Shown here: one piece after another, positions 44,889 to 56,354 of the stretch
Layout: every line of letters begins with the position of its first letter
How positions within the stretch are numbered: position 1 is the stretch's first letter
Assembly: GCA_023614405.1 (NCBI GenBank)
Contig: CM042686.1
Span: 467,140,740 to 467,204,739, forward strand
Direction: 5' to 3'
Source of the DNA: Avena insularis
Lineage: Eukaryota > Streptophyta > Magnoliopsida > Poales > Poaceae
DNA: 64,000 nt
Made by a program: the position numbers and the translations under genes
Notes under the pieces: model-generated
What the model saw: only the letters and a program-made list of their open reading frames with translations
Databases searched by the model: none
Told to the model about the DNA's origin: nothing

Positions 44889-45399
44889 TCAATTTTATTC
44901 GTTTAGCATCTATGTTGTGAACATGTGTATCACTACTATCGAGATTCAGTAAGAATAAACCATTCATCTCAGGTGCATTACCATAAAAGATATTACTCAT
45001 ATAAATCGAACAACCTTTATTCTCAGACTTAAAAGAGTAACCGTCTCGCAATAAACAAGATCCAGATATAATGTTCATGCTTAACGCAGGCACCAAATAA
45101 CAATTATTCAAATTTAAAACTAATCCAGAAGGTAGATGTAGAGGGAGCGTGCCGACGGCGATCACATCAACCTTGGAGCCATTTCCAACGCGCATCATCA
45201 CCTCGTCTCTTGCCAGTCTTTGTTTATTCCGCAGCTCCTGTTTCGAGTTACAAATATGAGCAACCGAACCAGTATCAAATACCCAGGCACTACTACGACT
45301 ACTAGTAAGATACACATCAATAACATGTATATCGAATATACATTTCTTCTTGATGTTGCCGTTCTTCAGATTTGCCAGGTACTTGGGGCAGTTACGCTT
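44889..45399 (-). pseudogene. K protease and zinc-knuckle linker (separate frame)
   Basis: Minus-strand frame 45,315-44,812 holds the Copia aspartic protease: active site SSAWVFDTGSVAHICNS, then LVPALSMNIISGSCLLRDGY. It overlaps the start of pol by about 80 bp in another frame, meeting in the YMW/CLGHIG box, so a small insertion or deletion there separates the two. It follows the nucleocapsid zinc knuckle. Confidence 0.85.
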
Positions 45400-46178
45400 C
45401 TAGTGACCAGCACCCTTGCAGTAGAAGCATTCAGTTTCAGGCTTAGGACCAGCCTTGGGCTTCTTAGCAGGTGCGGCAGCTTTCTTGCCGTCCTTCTTGA
45501 AGTTGCCCTTTTTCTTAGGCTTGCCCTGTTTCTTGAAATTGGTGGTCTTATTGACCATCAACACTTGGTGCTCCTTCTTGATCTCCACTTCAGCAGTTTT
45601 CAGCATGGACGATAGTTCAGGCAACGTCTTGTTCAATTAGTGCATATTGTAGTTCATCACAAAGTTCTTATAACTCGGTGGCAGTGATTGGAGGACACGG
45701 TGAATCCCTAACTCATTAGGAATCTTTATCCCCAACTCTTGGAGCTTGTTTGTGTGCCTAGACATGGTGAGCACGTGCTCGCTAACGGAGCTTCCCTCTT
45801 CCATCTTGCAGGTAAAGAACTTTTCGGAGGCCTCATAGCTCTCCACGGCCGCATGAGTCTCAAAAATGAGCTTGAGCTCCTTAATGATCTCGAACGGGTC
45901 GTGGTGCTCAAAACGCTTCTGGAGCTCCGTTTCTAAACCGTACAGGATGGCACCGAATCGTGGAGTAATGATTTTTCCGAGTGGCGTAAACATTCTTTAT
46001 GTCATCGGTGGCATCATCTGCAGGTGGGTCACCTAGCGGTGCTTCTAGCACATAGGTCATCTGACCAGCCCTGAGGACAATCTTCAGACCACGGAGCCAG
46101 TCCGTGAAGTTGCTTCCATTGTTCTTAAGCTTTTCTTTCTCTAGGAATGCCTTTGAAATTGATGGAGAGATTCGCCAT
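45400..46178 (-). pseudogene. K gag (broken)
   Basis: Starts MANLSINFKGIP at minus 46,178. Frameshifts near 46,150 and 45,970 lead through NGSNFTDWLRGLKIVLRAGQ and FGAILYGLETELQKRFEHHD to KNFVMNYNMH, where TAA at minus 45,639 stops it. The following frame has ELSSMLKTAEVEIKKEHQVL, a Lys-rich stretch and the zinc knuckle CFYCKGAGH*KRNC with TAG (minus 45,402) in the place of Trp. Gag is clearly more damaged than Pol. Confidence 0.87.
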
Positions 46179-47374
46179 AATCTACAACAAATTTGCAAGT
46201 AGTTTAGACTAAGTTTATGATAAATTGAGTTCAATTTTAATTCTTAAATTAACTAGGTGAACTCCCACTCAAAACAACATCCCTCACATTGTCTTAGTGA
46301 TTACACGAACCAAGTCCACTACACCAAGTCCGATCTTCACGAGAGAAGATGTAGTTTCATCGGCGAACAATCTTCATATTCATCATATCACTTATATGAT
46401 TCATGCTCTACCTTTCGGTATTCCGTGTTCCGAGACCATGTCTGTACATGCTAGGCTCGTCAAGATTAACCTTAGTTTCCACATGTGCAAATTTGGCTTA
46501 CACCCATTGTATGCACACGTAGAATCTATCACATCCGATCATCACGAGATGCTTCGAGACGACGAGTCTTAGCAATGGTGCCAACTAAGGACGAACACTT
46601 TATTACTTGAAATTTAGTGAGAGGGATCATCTTATAATGCTACCGTCGCGATCTAAGCAATACAAGATGCATAAAGGATTAACATCACAGGCAATTCATA
46701 ATTAGTGTGATATGATATGGCCCTTTCTTCTTATGCCTTTGATCTCCATCTCCAAAGCACGGACATGATCTCCATCATCACCAGCATTGCGTCAAGGTCA
46801 GTGGCGCCGCTTCATGGTTGTCCATCATCACCAGCAACTATTACAACTACTTGGAATAAAGCTATTACAAGATGAATAGACACGCAGGTCTTAACAGAAT
46901 TAAGGACAACCATTAGGCTCCTGCCGGTTGCCATATTACAACAAGGATCATTGCATACATCAAATATAATCACAATCACATGATGGCCATATCACATCAC
47001 AAAACCCCTGGAAAAACAAGTTAGACGCCTCTAATTTTCTTTGCATGTTTTACGTGGTTTGGGGCTTTCGAATAAGAACGGATCTTACCTACGAAACTGA
47101 ACCACAACGTTGATACAAGTGCTATCAAGTGCAAAGTGTAAATTGGATCTATACTATGATGGGAGAGACATACACCCGCAAAGCCACTTGTGCAAATCAA
47201 GTTACACGTCAAGCGTGGAGCAAGTCTCATGTGCGATGACATGTAAGGTTAGCCCGAGCCGCTTCATCCCACCATACCGCAAGATGCAAAGTACACAAAG
47301 CAAAAGACGGCACGAGCACCAACGCCCAAAAAACCATTGTGTTCTACTCGTGCAACAGATCTACGCATAGACAA
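46179..47374 (-). other. K leader (5' untranslated region)
   Basis: About 1.2 kb between PBS and gag, usual for Angela/BARE. No gene. It contains the unoccupied target sequence corresponding to the E insertion in F (near 47,025-47,042). Confidence 0.8.
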
Positions 47375-47388
47375 GGCTCTGATACCAC
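47375..47388 (-). other. Primer-binding site of K
   Basis: Minus strand gtggtatcagagcc directly after the 5' LTR end: the initiator tRNA-Met site. Confidence 0.95.
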
Positions 47389-49081
47389 TGATGGGTTCGT
47401 AGCATGGAAAACAAAAAATTTCTACCGCAAGAACAAACAAAACCCAGATCTAATCTAGATAAAAGCCAAGATCTAACCTATTAGACATGTGCAACGAGAT
47501 AGATCTGTACTAACCCTCGTAGATCCGAAAGTGTTACGAGATTAGATCTCGGGGTTGATGTAGTCGATCACTTGCCGATCTCAAGATCGTGTGGACGATC
47601 CTTCCGGCTGCGTTCGGCGCCTTCAGATTGGTCACACGTGCGGAGTCGAAGCAGACCTTCCTCTCCCTGTTCCAGCAAGCATCGGAGGTAGTAGATCTTC
47701 TCCACGGAATCCCAGCAGCACGATGGTGTGGTGGTGGTGGTGGAGTAGAGAATTCTGCAGGGCTTCGCCTAAGCTTGAGCAGAGGGAAGGAGGAGGAGAG
47801 AGGTGGCGGCTAGGGCTTGATGTGGAGGGGGCAAAGGGGTGGCGCCCCCACCCCTCTATTTAAAGGAGGGAGGCGCCATGGGAGGGGGAGTCCTAGTAGG
47901 ACTCCCCTCCCTCCTTGGCGGGCGTTTTGGGTGGGGGGGAGGAGTCCTCCTCCCCCACGACTCCTTGTCTTGCCCCACAAGGACTCCTTGATCCTTTCTT
48001 GGTTTTCAAGCAAACTCCAAGAAATCTCCTAGAACCTTCCAGAACATTCCGAAACCTTCTAGAATCTCCATACAAACACTCCGGGACATTTCCTAACTTA
48101 TAAAATGATCCCCAATATATGAATCTTATTCTCTGGACAATTCCGGATCTCCTCGTGATGTCCTGGATCCAATCCGAGACTCCGAACAACATTCGGTCTC
48201 CAACGCATATTCCATATCTACTTAAAACAACTTCGAACCTTAAGTGTGTCACCCTACGGTTCGTGAATACGCAGACATGATGAAGACACCTCTTCAATCA
48301 ATAACCATCAGCGGGATCTGGAGATCCATAATGGCTCCCACATACTCAACGATGACTTCGTGATCGATAGAACCATTAACATACGAAACCAATTCCCTTT
48401 GTCACGCGATATTCTACTTATCCGAGGTTTGATCGTCGGTATCTCCATACCTAGTTCTACCTCGTTACTAATAAGTACTCTTTACTCATTCCATGTTATG
48501 TCATCCCTTGTGACCTAGTCACATGCTTGCAAGCTAACTAGATGACATTCCACCGAGAGGGCCCAGAGCATATCTATCCGTCATATGGATGGACAAATCC
48601 CAATCTTGGTCCATGCGCTTCAACACATACTTTCAGAATACCCAATGACACCTTTATAACCACCCAGTTATGAAGCGGTGTTTGATGTCATCAAAGTACC
48701 CATCCGGTGATGGTGATTAACATAACCTCATGGTCGAAGGATTAGGTTACTATGCATTTGAAAGCTTATAGCAATACGAACTAAATGACTTGATCTTATG
48801 CTACGCTTACTATGGGTGTGTGTCCATCACATCATTCTCCTAATGATATAACCTTGTTATTAATGACATCCAATGTCCATGATCAGGAAACCATGATCAT
48901 CAATTAATCAACAAGCTAGTTCCACAAGAGGCTTACTAGGGACTCTTTTATGTTTACAAAACACACATGTATTAGTGTTTCCTTATAATACAATTATAGC
49001 ATGGGATGTAAACATTCATCATAAACACAAAGATATAATAATAACCACTTTTATTATTGCCTCTTGGGCATATCTCCAACA
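47389..49081 (-). repeat. K 5' LTR
   Basis: 1,693 bp; starts TGTTGG at minus 49,081. TATA-like tttaaata at 47,857-47,864 sits before a stretch ending in the ctagggctt leader-like region. Most of it is about 97% like the 3' LTR, except for a patch at 47,595-47,665. Confidence 0.96.
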
Positions 49082-49086
49082 GTTTC

Positions 49087-49407
49087 AACAATTCCAAAAA
49101 GTCTTTTAATAAGTTAAATCTTGGCCCCTTTGAAATCACCGAGTTAAAATTACATCTAGCATATTCTACCTACAAACAAGCTATAGGGATTAAAGAAAAT
49201 ACTTTATTATACATTAAAGGTTGTCCTGCTCTTATTGATTTTGTTATGGTTGACATGCCTGAAGATGCTACTACTCCTATTATATTAGGCCATCCATTCT
49301 TAAAAACTATTAAGGCTTTGATTAATCTACATGAAGGAAATGTGAAGCTTCACTTGCCTTCGCGAGATCCTTTTGTTGTTCATTTTCACAGGAAGAAGAA
49401 AGCCTAA
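49087..49407 (+). pseudogene. C protease, C-terminal part
   Basis: Continues the reading cut by K at 40,465: FNKLNLGPFEITELKLHLAY, then CPALIDFVMVDMPEDATTPI and ILGHPFLKTIKALINLHEGN, the conserved second half of an Athila protease. A +1 frameshift near 49,110 separates it from the codons just after K. It ends HFHRKKKA with TAA at 49,405. No RT domain follows, unlike A. Confidence 0.85.
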
Positions 49408-49742
49408 AAATTCCAGCCGTATAGTTCCAACCATATAGATATTTTTGCCATCGATAATTTTTCTTTCATAGGTACTGATGGTTCAACGACCAACTATACG
49501 ATGGGAATAAAATTCTAGCCGTATAGTTCCGGCCATATAGTTATCGATGCCTTTACAAAATTTCTTTTCTAGGAAACAGAAGGTTTGATGACCAACTATA
49601 CGACAGGGATAAAAATCCCGGCCGTATAGTTCTGACCGTATAGTTGCGCCACTAGGTGAAAACCCTAAATTTTTGACACATCAGACCAACTATAGGGCGG
49701 GAACAAATTGTTCCGGCCGTACAGTTTGGACGTATAGTTGCG
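49408..49742 (+). repeat. Palindromic array in C, upstream of the extra ORF
   Basis: One partial (49,408-49,440) and three full units (49,480-49,545, 49,582-49,650, 49,684-49,742) about 100 bp apart. Full units read gaccaactatac, a ggaataaaattcc-like centre, then CGTATAGTT or ACAGTT, then a further cgtatagttg. Confidence 0.88.
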
Positions 49743-49802
49743 TCCGACCATGAAATCTCCATGGGAAGGTACCCCCAACACCAAAAGTTCAATCCTTTTT
49801 TC

Positions 49803-49810
49803 TCTTATAC
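49803..49810 (+). promoter_or_regulatory. Possible internal promoter (TATA-like) before C extra ORF
   Basis: tcttatac in ttttctcttatacctcc, 60 bp after the array and about 30 bp before a ct-rich stretch. Weak match on its own; the matching layout in A supports it. Confidence 0.35.
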
Positions 49811-49890
49811 CTCCAAACTCTCTCAAAACCTCAAGGGATCTTCATCTCTACTTAATTTCATTCGATTTCCTCGCACACAAGTGATCTATG

Positions 49891-50111
49891 GTATGTTTCT
49901 CCTCCAATCCTCCAATTACTTTTTGCAAATTGTTTTTTGATCTATTGTCATTATCAATCTAGGGTGAGACCTACTATGAACTAATTACCATGATTTTCTT
50001 GCCTAGATTATTATTTTGAGGGGACTCTTTAGTGTGCTATGATGAGGAATATGTTATGCTTATTATTGTTGGATCAAAAAGTTTTATTTTTGTCTTTCCT
50101 TATTATTTTAG
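49891..50111 (+). other. Candidate 5'-UTR intron of C extra ORF
   Basis: Donor gatctatg|gtatgtttctc and acceptor ttattatttta-g|atgatg, T-rich inside, 221 bp. The acceptor lies directly before the ATG of the extra ORF. Confidence 0.55.
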
Positions 50112-50422
50112 ATGATGAACACAAGGAGCCAAACTCGTGCTCTTGCCACCGCTAGTTCTTCTCGGGCTGCCGCTCAAGAACACATGGGGATACGGTTCAT
50201 TGATGAGCTCCAACATGACCGCTTCAACAGGATCAAGAGCCGAGAAGTGAAGACAACAAAGTGGGCTTGCCCCATTATATTGAATCAAATCGGTGTTTCT
50301 AATGACTTCAATTTACTTTGCAATAGAGTTGGCCTGCAAAACTTTGTATTCAATGATGTGCCTACTTATCGCAGGTTAACCCTAGAATTTCTAAGTTCTT
50401 TGCAAAGCACCGTTAAAACATG
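50112..50422 (+). pseudogene. C extra ORF, N-terminal part (cut by D)
   Basis: Starts MMNTRSQTRALATASSSRAA, then HDRFNRIKSREVKTTKWACP and VPTYRRLTLEFLSSLQSTVK, where element D interrupts at 50,423. The F-x-R...L-x-x-G-L...Y-x-x-L-x-x-E-F-L pattern resembles the plant 'putative transposon protein' domain found in the post-pol ORF of Athila elements. No stop lies in these 104 codons. The remainder should resume right of D beyond the window. No membrane segment is visible in this part. Function unknown; the ORF seems to have its own promoter and intron. Confidence 0.65.
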
Positions 50423-53400
50423 TGTAGCATCCCATCTGTCTAACATCTGTAATGCTACATGGTCTAATAATAAAATGCTACTTCCTACATATAATTGTTG
50501 CACCATAATTATATCATGCTAATGTCATCATTCCACCTTGCATTTGAGCATCATATAAAACCCTTTTCATTTGGTTCTTCTCTCATATGCATTTATTAAT
50601 TGTATTTGCCTCTTGATACATTGTAGTTGGTTCTTGATATATTGTTAATGCCCAACTTGAGTTGGGGGCATATCTTTTTCAACTCCACCACCTTTCTTTG
50701 TCACCACCCCATAATTCCACCATCCAACTAGTGAGCGTTGCATTTTATTTGGGTTTACCTCTAGCTCATGTGGGTTGGGATGGGTCCACTTACAATTCCA
50801 CATGTTCCCATATATGCACCATGTTGTTTTCACATTATTGGTATATGAGAGCCACATGGCCACCTTTGCATGCTTTGTGAGTGAAATCCCTTGTCAAGCT
50901 TCCTTATGGATTATTTTGAAGGTATGCTCATGTTGGGATATTTTTGAGGCTATTAAGCATCTAGTGGAACATACACACTAGCAAGTTCAAATTATATTCA
51001 AATATGAGCATCCTCCATCTACTCCACATGGAACATCCACCTTAATTCTTTTGGGCTTGGCCTTATACCCATATTTGTGGGAATGCATGTGAATAAATGC
51101 CATGGGAATTTACTATTGTTTTCGCAAGTATAAAGATGGCTTTTACTACTCATGCATGGGCCATGCAAAATCACCAGCACCCCCTTTTATTTGGTTTTTC
51201 TTTGATTTTTGGAGTGAAGCATGGCTCTTTTGAAATCAAGTCTAGTTTGTTTAGATTTGATTCTCTCCACCATCCTAGAGGCTTCCTCTCTTTGTTTTAT
51301 GGGCATATGTTACATGCAATGGTACATGGGGCATATGTTCCTCCCTTCACCAAAATCTTTCACCCTAAACATCTCTTTCTCTCTCTCCATCTCATCTACC
51401 ACCACCATGTGTTCAACAAAACCTCACTCACCCCCTCTCTTTTCTCACCACCACCACTACCAGGCCGAGCCTCCCTGTACACCCCCGGCTAGACCCACAA
51501 CTCTCCCTGTCTAGACCTAGCCTATGCCGAGCCACCATGCCCCTCTTGGAACCCTAGCCGAACCCCATTCCTTCCTCCTTTGGCTTGGCCCAGCAACCAC
51601 CAGACCCCCCCAAGTTGCTCCTCTCTAACCCGTCTCCCCTCTCTTCTCGTTGCTACAGGACAAAAGAGATAGAGGGAGGGAGGAGGACCTAGCCCGATCA
51701 CCCCCTCCTCACCTTTTACAAAAGCTACCACCCTCCCCATGTGCTCTACCCTCCTCCCTCATCTACCCCACACCTCACCCACCTCAGACCCTATCCAGGA
51801 GGCGCCCAGATCCCTCTCTCCCCCTTGCTCTTCCGCTAGCCATGGCCATGGTCTTCCTAAACCCTAGCCTCGGCCTCGGTTGTTAGCCGATGGAGAAGTG
51901 GTGCCCAGAGGTGGGGATAGACGGGAAGAGCTTCTACGCCGTTCTCACCGTCACCTCGCACCAGGAGCTGCCCCGGAGCGCGCTGGAGAAGCCTCGCCAC
52001 CGCCGTGCCAGAGCTGGACTGTCGCCGCTGCCACCAAGCCCCATCGCGGATCACCTCCACCTATGCCTCTAGAACAGCTCACGTGAGCCTCTGGTGAGCC
52101 CCACTACCCTCCGGACATGCTCTTCTCCTCCCTCTCATGCGGTATTGCCGCCGTACTCTGTCGAACGCTCTGCGCGCCGCCGCCGCCACCACCCGCTGCA
52201 CCTGCGCGCGCCTCTACCCTCTGTTCTTCACGTTTTTCCCGTTGCTGGAGACCTTCTTCGCGAAATCCCCAAACACCAAAAACGTAACCCTAACTGCCAT
52301 CTTCAAAATGACTACCTATATGCCTAAAACCATCCACCATAGCTCGCGCCATCTTCTCCAGAAGATCGCGGTTTTTCCCTGTCAAAACTGCCTTCAGCAC
52401 GTTTTTCCCGATCGGTAATTGGCCTCTGTTCATCACCAGATCTCGGACAACCTGGTCCACCTCTGACGAAACCCCTAAGATGAAAGTTGTAGGACTTAGT
52501 CTCCCCTACACTTTTGGTTTTTGTGTGATGAGATTCTTGATGGTTTGCTGCTTAATCTTCTCGAAACATCACCCAAATAGCTGCAGATCTGCTTCGGCCG
52601 GCAACCCCGGGGCCATCCGGCTAAATGTTTTCTGTTTTGGTTTTCGATGATCCGACGGCCTGACCTTTTCTAAAACACCCCTAGGAGAAGCATCATCATT
52701 CAGACCGTCCCCCCCCGCCCTGCGTGCCGCCCACACGCCAAAGCCAGTATGATTACCCCCGGGCTGCCCACACCGATCCTCACATCATCCTGGCTGGCTA
52801 GGAAAAGAAGAAAAGAGAAAGAAAAAAAACCCCTTCCCCCCACCCTTAGCTTTGATTTCACTTAGCAAGTTAGCCGTAGCGTTAGCGTCTGTGGCCCCTT
52901 TCAGTTGTCTAAAAAAGTTACTGAGAAGTCATTCTGTCATATCCATGTCCCCCCCTGCTCGCCGTGTGCCTATCACCCACATTCAAAGTCACATGGCCAG
53001 TCAGGCTCCTACCGGAGCCCATGGCCCAATTGCCATCCCTCTGAGGCTAGGAAAGTGAGAAGGAAAGAAAACCAACTCTAATGCCCCTCACAACACCCAT
53101 CTGAGTTAGCGCCCGCTACTAGCGTAGTTAATCACTTCATGACCTTTTTCTATATTAAAAATAATTCCAAAATTTGTTTATATGATTTTAAAATCCAGAA
53201 ATTAATATCTTTATTTTGGCAATACCAAATAATACAAATAATATATGTTTTTGAATCAGAAAAATGTGAGGATTTCAAATCTGCCTTCCAAAATAATGTT
53301 TGACTAATCTAAATTTTCGAAATTGTTTAAATGCAATAAAAATGCCTTTTCTTAATTAATTAATAACTTTAATTCCCCAACTCTAAATTTGACAAATAAT

Positions 53401-55482
53401 ATGTCTAAATCGATCAGCATGATGAGCCCGTTCTATTTATGCATTCCATGTTCTGAATTGCAGCATGCATCATATAAATATTAAGTGGACAGCAAATTAT
53501 ATGGGAGCAAAACATGACTAAAACTTAATAAAATGCTTTATTCTTGTACCCCACACCTCACCCATGCCATGCTACATTATTGCCATGTAAATTGTGCATC
53601 ATTTGGCATACTTGTTTGCTTGTCGCATTTTAATTATATGCTTGTGTACTTTATTTATGTTGGCCCTTGTTTGTTTGGTTCTTCTTTTGAATAGACACCG
53701 TGCAGGGGAAATATCAGGAATCCCAGGAGTACTACCCAGATCCGTCTCTCGCTTCAACTGAGCTGCCAGGCAAGCACTACCACATACTTGCATACATATA
53801 GTACCTATTGCCTCTATCTTATTCTTGCATCATTGAGTCGTGATTGCATTAAATTGAATCCCAAGTACTGCATAGACTTTACTTTTAAACCCCACCGAAG
53901 CTTGTTCCTCCATCCCATGAGCCATTACTACAGGAGTTGTTTGAGCCATGCGAGTCGTAGAACAGTATGTGTAGGGTATGTGAGTGTCTGATGGATAACG
54001 AGGTACCTAAACAACCTAACCTGAGTAGTAATGGGATAACTAATGAAAGAGGCACCAGTGGGCAATATCTGCTATTTGGTTTTTCATGCTCACTTGTGTC
54101 CCATAGGACCCCGAGTACTTGATTCCTGTTCCTTGACTATTCGCACTATCCACATCCAGGAGGCCTTTATGGACCCCCCTAAGCCAGAGCTTGATTCATA
54201 TCTATTTCTTGGGGCCACAAACTAGTTTGGGGTTTTATTACTATCCTGTACTTATGCCATGCTTTACTGTTTTATTTAAGATTGTGCGTGGAGCACCTGT
54301 ACTGTTTTGGATCGCGCCATGTTTTCGCGGTATCGACAAGCCCAGTCACACTTTCGGGTTCCCAGTCGTTTACAACCGTCGTCACAAACCCTAGGTCCGT
54401 CTCGGAGCCGACCAACTTCATTGCGGGTAGCTTATTAGGGTGGCCCCCTGAAATATTTCTGAATCCTGTGATCGCTTTGTCGTGAATGCATCGTTGGGTT
54501 TTGAGTTGGTTTTTCCGAGGTTGATCGAGTGTGTGTTGCTATTTGTGCACCCCTGCAGGGTAAATCTTTCTGAAAGCCGTGTCCGCGGTTATGGACGACT
54601 TGGAGCACAGTTTCTCGATCATAGACAAGTATAACTAAAGTACCGCTTTTAATTTGACTAAATACCGGACTAGTAAATAGTGCAATACTCATGGAATGGT
54701 TAATAAAACTGCCAACGAATGGGTTGTTCGTCCGCTTTCTCGTTGGTAAGCGAGAAGGATGATGAATCTGTTACTTTATACTATTATAACTGTTGTTACT
54801 AATTAACGGACATCCGTCTATCTTTGGTTAGGCGGATGGTTAGCGAGTATCTATAGACTTGTTAGTTATTATCTTTTGCTGCAATTGCGTCACCCCAGGT
54901 ATATGTCCCCTTTAGAGGCATAAAGACTTGCTGAGTACCCCTAGGAGCTCACACGATAAATTGTTTGATTCAGATGAACAGGTGTATTCGCAAGATGGAT
55001 GTTGGGTGGAGGAGTCCGATGATGTTGGCAACGATCACTCGGTGTAGAGATTCCGGGGATGGGGATCCACGAGATCTGTGGGCGGGATGTGCTTACTTAT
55101 ATGGCATCTTATGCTAATTTGCTTCTTGTCCGTACTCGGATCTTGTTTCCCGCTTCCGCTTGATACTATGATGTTTGATGTATGAGGAGCTATCCTAAAC
55201 TATTATCTCTATCTAGGATATTTGGATCTTGCCGTATGGCGTTGCAATATTTCTATTTCTTTTAGATGGTATGGCTCTGAGAACTGTTGTAAGGTAGCTT
55301 GCATACATACTCACTTGTGTATGTATTTGATCTCTTCGCTTTGCCTCAGCTCGCTCTTGTCCCGATGTCTTGGAAGTGGTTAGGACGGCCGACGGGTCTA
55401 CACGTGGCCCCCGCTGTACTATTTTAACCACTTCTGGATCATCCAGGCTTGAACTTAGAGCGTAGGGTCCGAGGTAGTTACA
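50423..55482 (+). repeat. D 5' LTR (about 5.1 kb)
   Basis: Starts tgtagcatcc with its own mirror atgctaca 30 bp in. Its 3' part matches the reversed relic at 2,207-3,570. Contains no supported gene; frames within it are chance. Block 52,565-53,138 differs strongly from the 3' LTR. A (GT)n run lies in the leader at about 55,715-55,739. Confidence 0.93.
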
Positions 55483-55483
55483 A

Positions 55484-55497
55484 TTGGTATCAAAGCC
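55484..55497 (+). other. Primer-binding site of D
   Basis: ttggtatcaaagcc, one base after the LTR; the tRNA-Met type with CAGAG changed to CAAAG. Confidence 0.8.
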
Positions 55498-56354
55498 ATC
55501 CCGCCCTTCAGGGTCTCAGCCAAATGGTCGTTGTCAGTCTAGCAAATATTTTGGTAGTTATGTATACTAGGGAAAAACAAAACGTGAGAGTAGGACTGCT
55601 TCCATTTTTCTTCTTACCCACCCACCCACCCTTTTCTGGTAAGGAAGTGTAACATTTTCAATCCTCTTCTAAAATTCAAACTAGGATTCACGTGTTCTGG
55701 GTTCCGTAGTACCATAGGTTGTGTGAGTGTGTGTGTGTGAATTCCTTGTCTATCTGTTGCATCCAACTTGTTGTCGCTATCTGCCTTTTGGTTATCAACT
55801 GTGGGTACATTCCATACCGACAGGCTTTTGTAAACCGACGCGATCTATCCGATTCATTGTAAACCGACGCAATCTGTCTTACTCTTTGTTATCCGGCGCT
55901 ATCTTTTTTGGGGTGTTTGTTTCCGTAGTTGCTAATCTTTAGGTTCATCTTAAGAGAATGGGAGTTGGGATATGTGTTTTACTTGTTCATGTGCGGAGTA
56001 ATGATTTGAGTGCGGGATGGAGTCGCAACCATACCACTACTTTTATCATTCGCTCTTGTATATTGAATTGGTAGAGTTACTAATCTTGATTCGTTAAGTG
56101 GTTTTGCGCATATAGTGGTATTTTAATGCCGAAATTTGTGGAAAAATTTTCTTTGTTAGTTTTGTGTACCACACTCCTTGTTCAGTCGTGTGCGATATGC
56201 TTAATATCTTCTAGCTGCTTGGAACTTCATTGATATTTTAATATCATCTTAGTAATTTGTATCCTTTAATCTTGGTTAATTCCATTTTGGTACTATTTTG
56301 GATTATTATTATTCTCCATTATGGTACTGACTTGTGTTTTATATCAATCACAGG
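55498..56354 (+). other. D leader
   Basis: Untranslated stretch between PBS and gag with a repeated taaaccgacgc phrase near 55,830 and 55,860. No gene. Confidence 0.75.

Larger units (their letters stand above)
40471..49081 (-). mobile_element. Element K: Angela/BARE1/WIS-like Copia retrotransposon
   Basis: 8,611 bp in reverse orientation with LTRs of 1,694 and 1,693 bp, TSD GTTTC, tRNA-Met PBS at 47,375-47,388 and PPT at 42,165-42,174. Minus-strand order: LTR (47,389-49,081), leader, gag, protease, integrase-RT-RNase H, LTR (40,471-42,164). The order IN before RT is the Copia layout. LTRs differ at about 14 of 480 hand-compared sites (about 3%). Confidence 0.97.

Noticed and set aside
51097..52418. 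Frames of 60-220 codons repeated at 61,513-62,816
   Set aside because: They are parts of D's long LTR pair. The same DNA is open in three frames, frames differ between the two LTRs, and no domain is visible.
55715..55739. (GT)n run as a regulatory site
   Set aside because: A short microsatellite in D's leader, without any partner signal.
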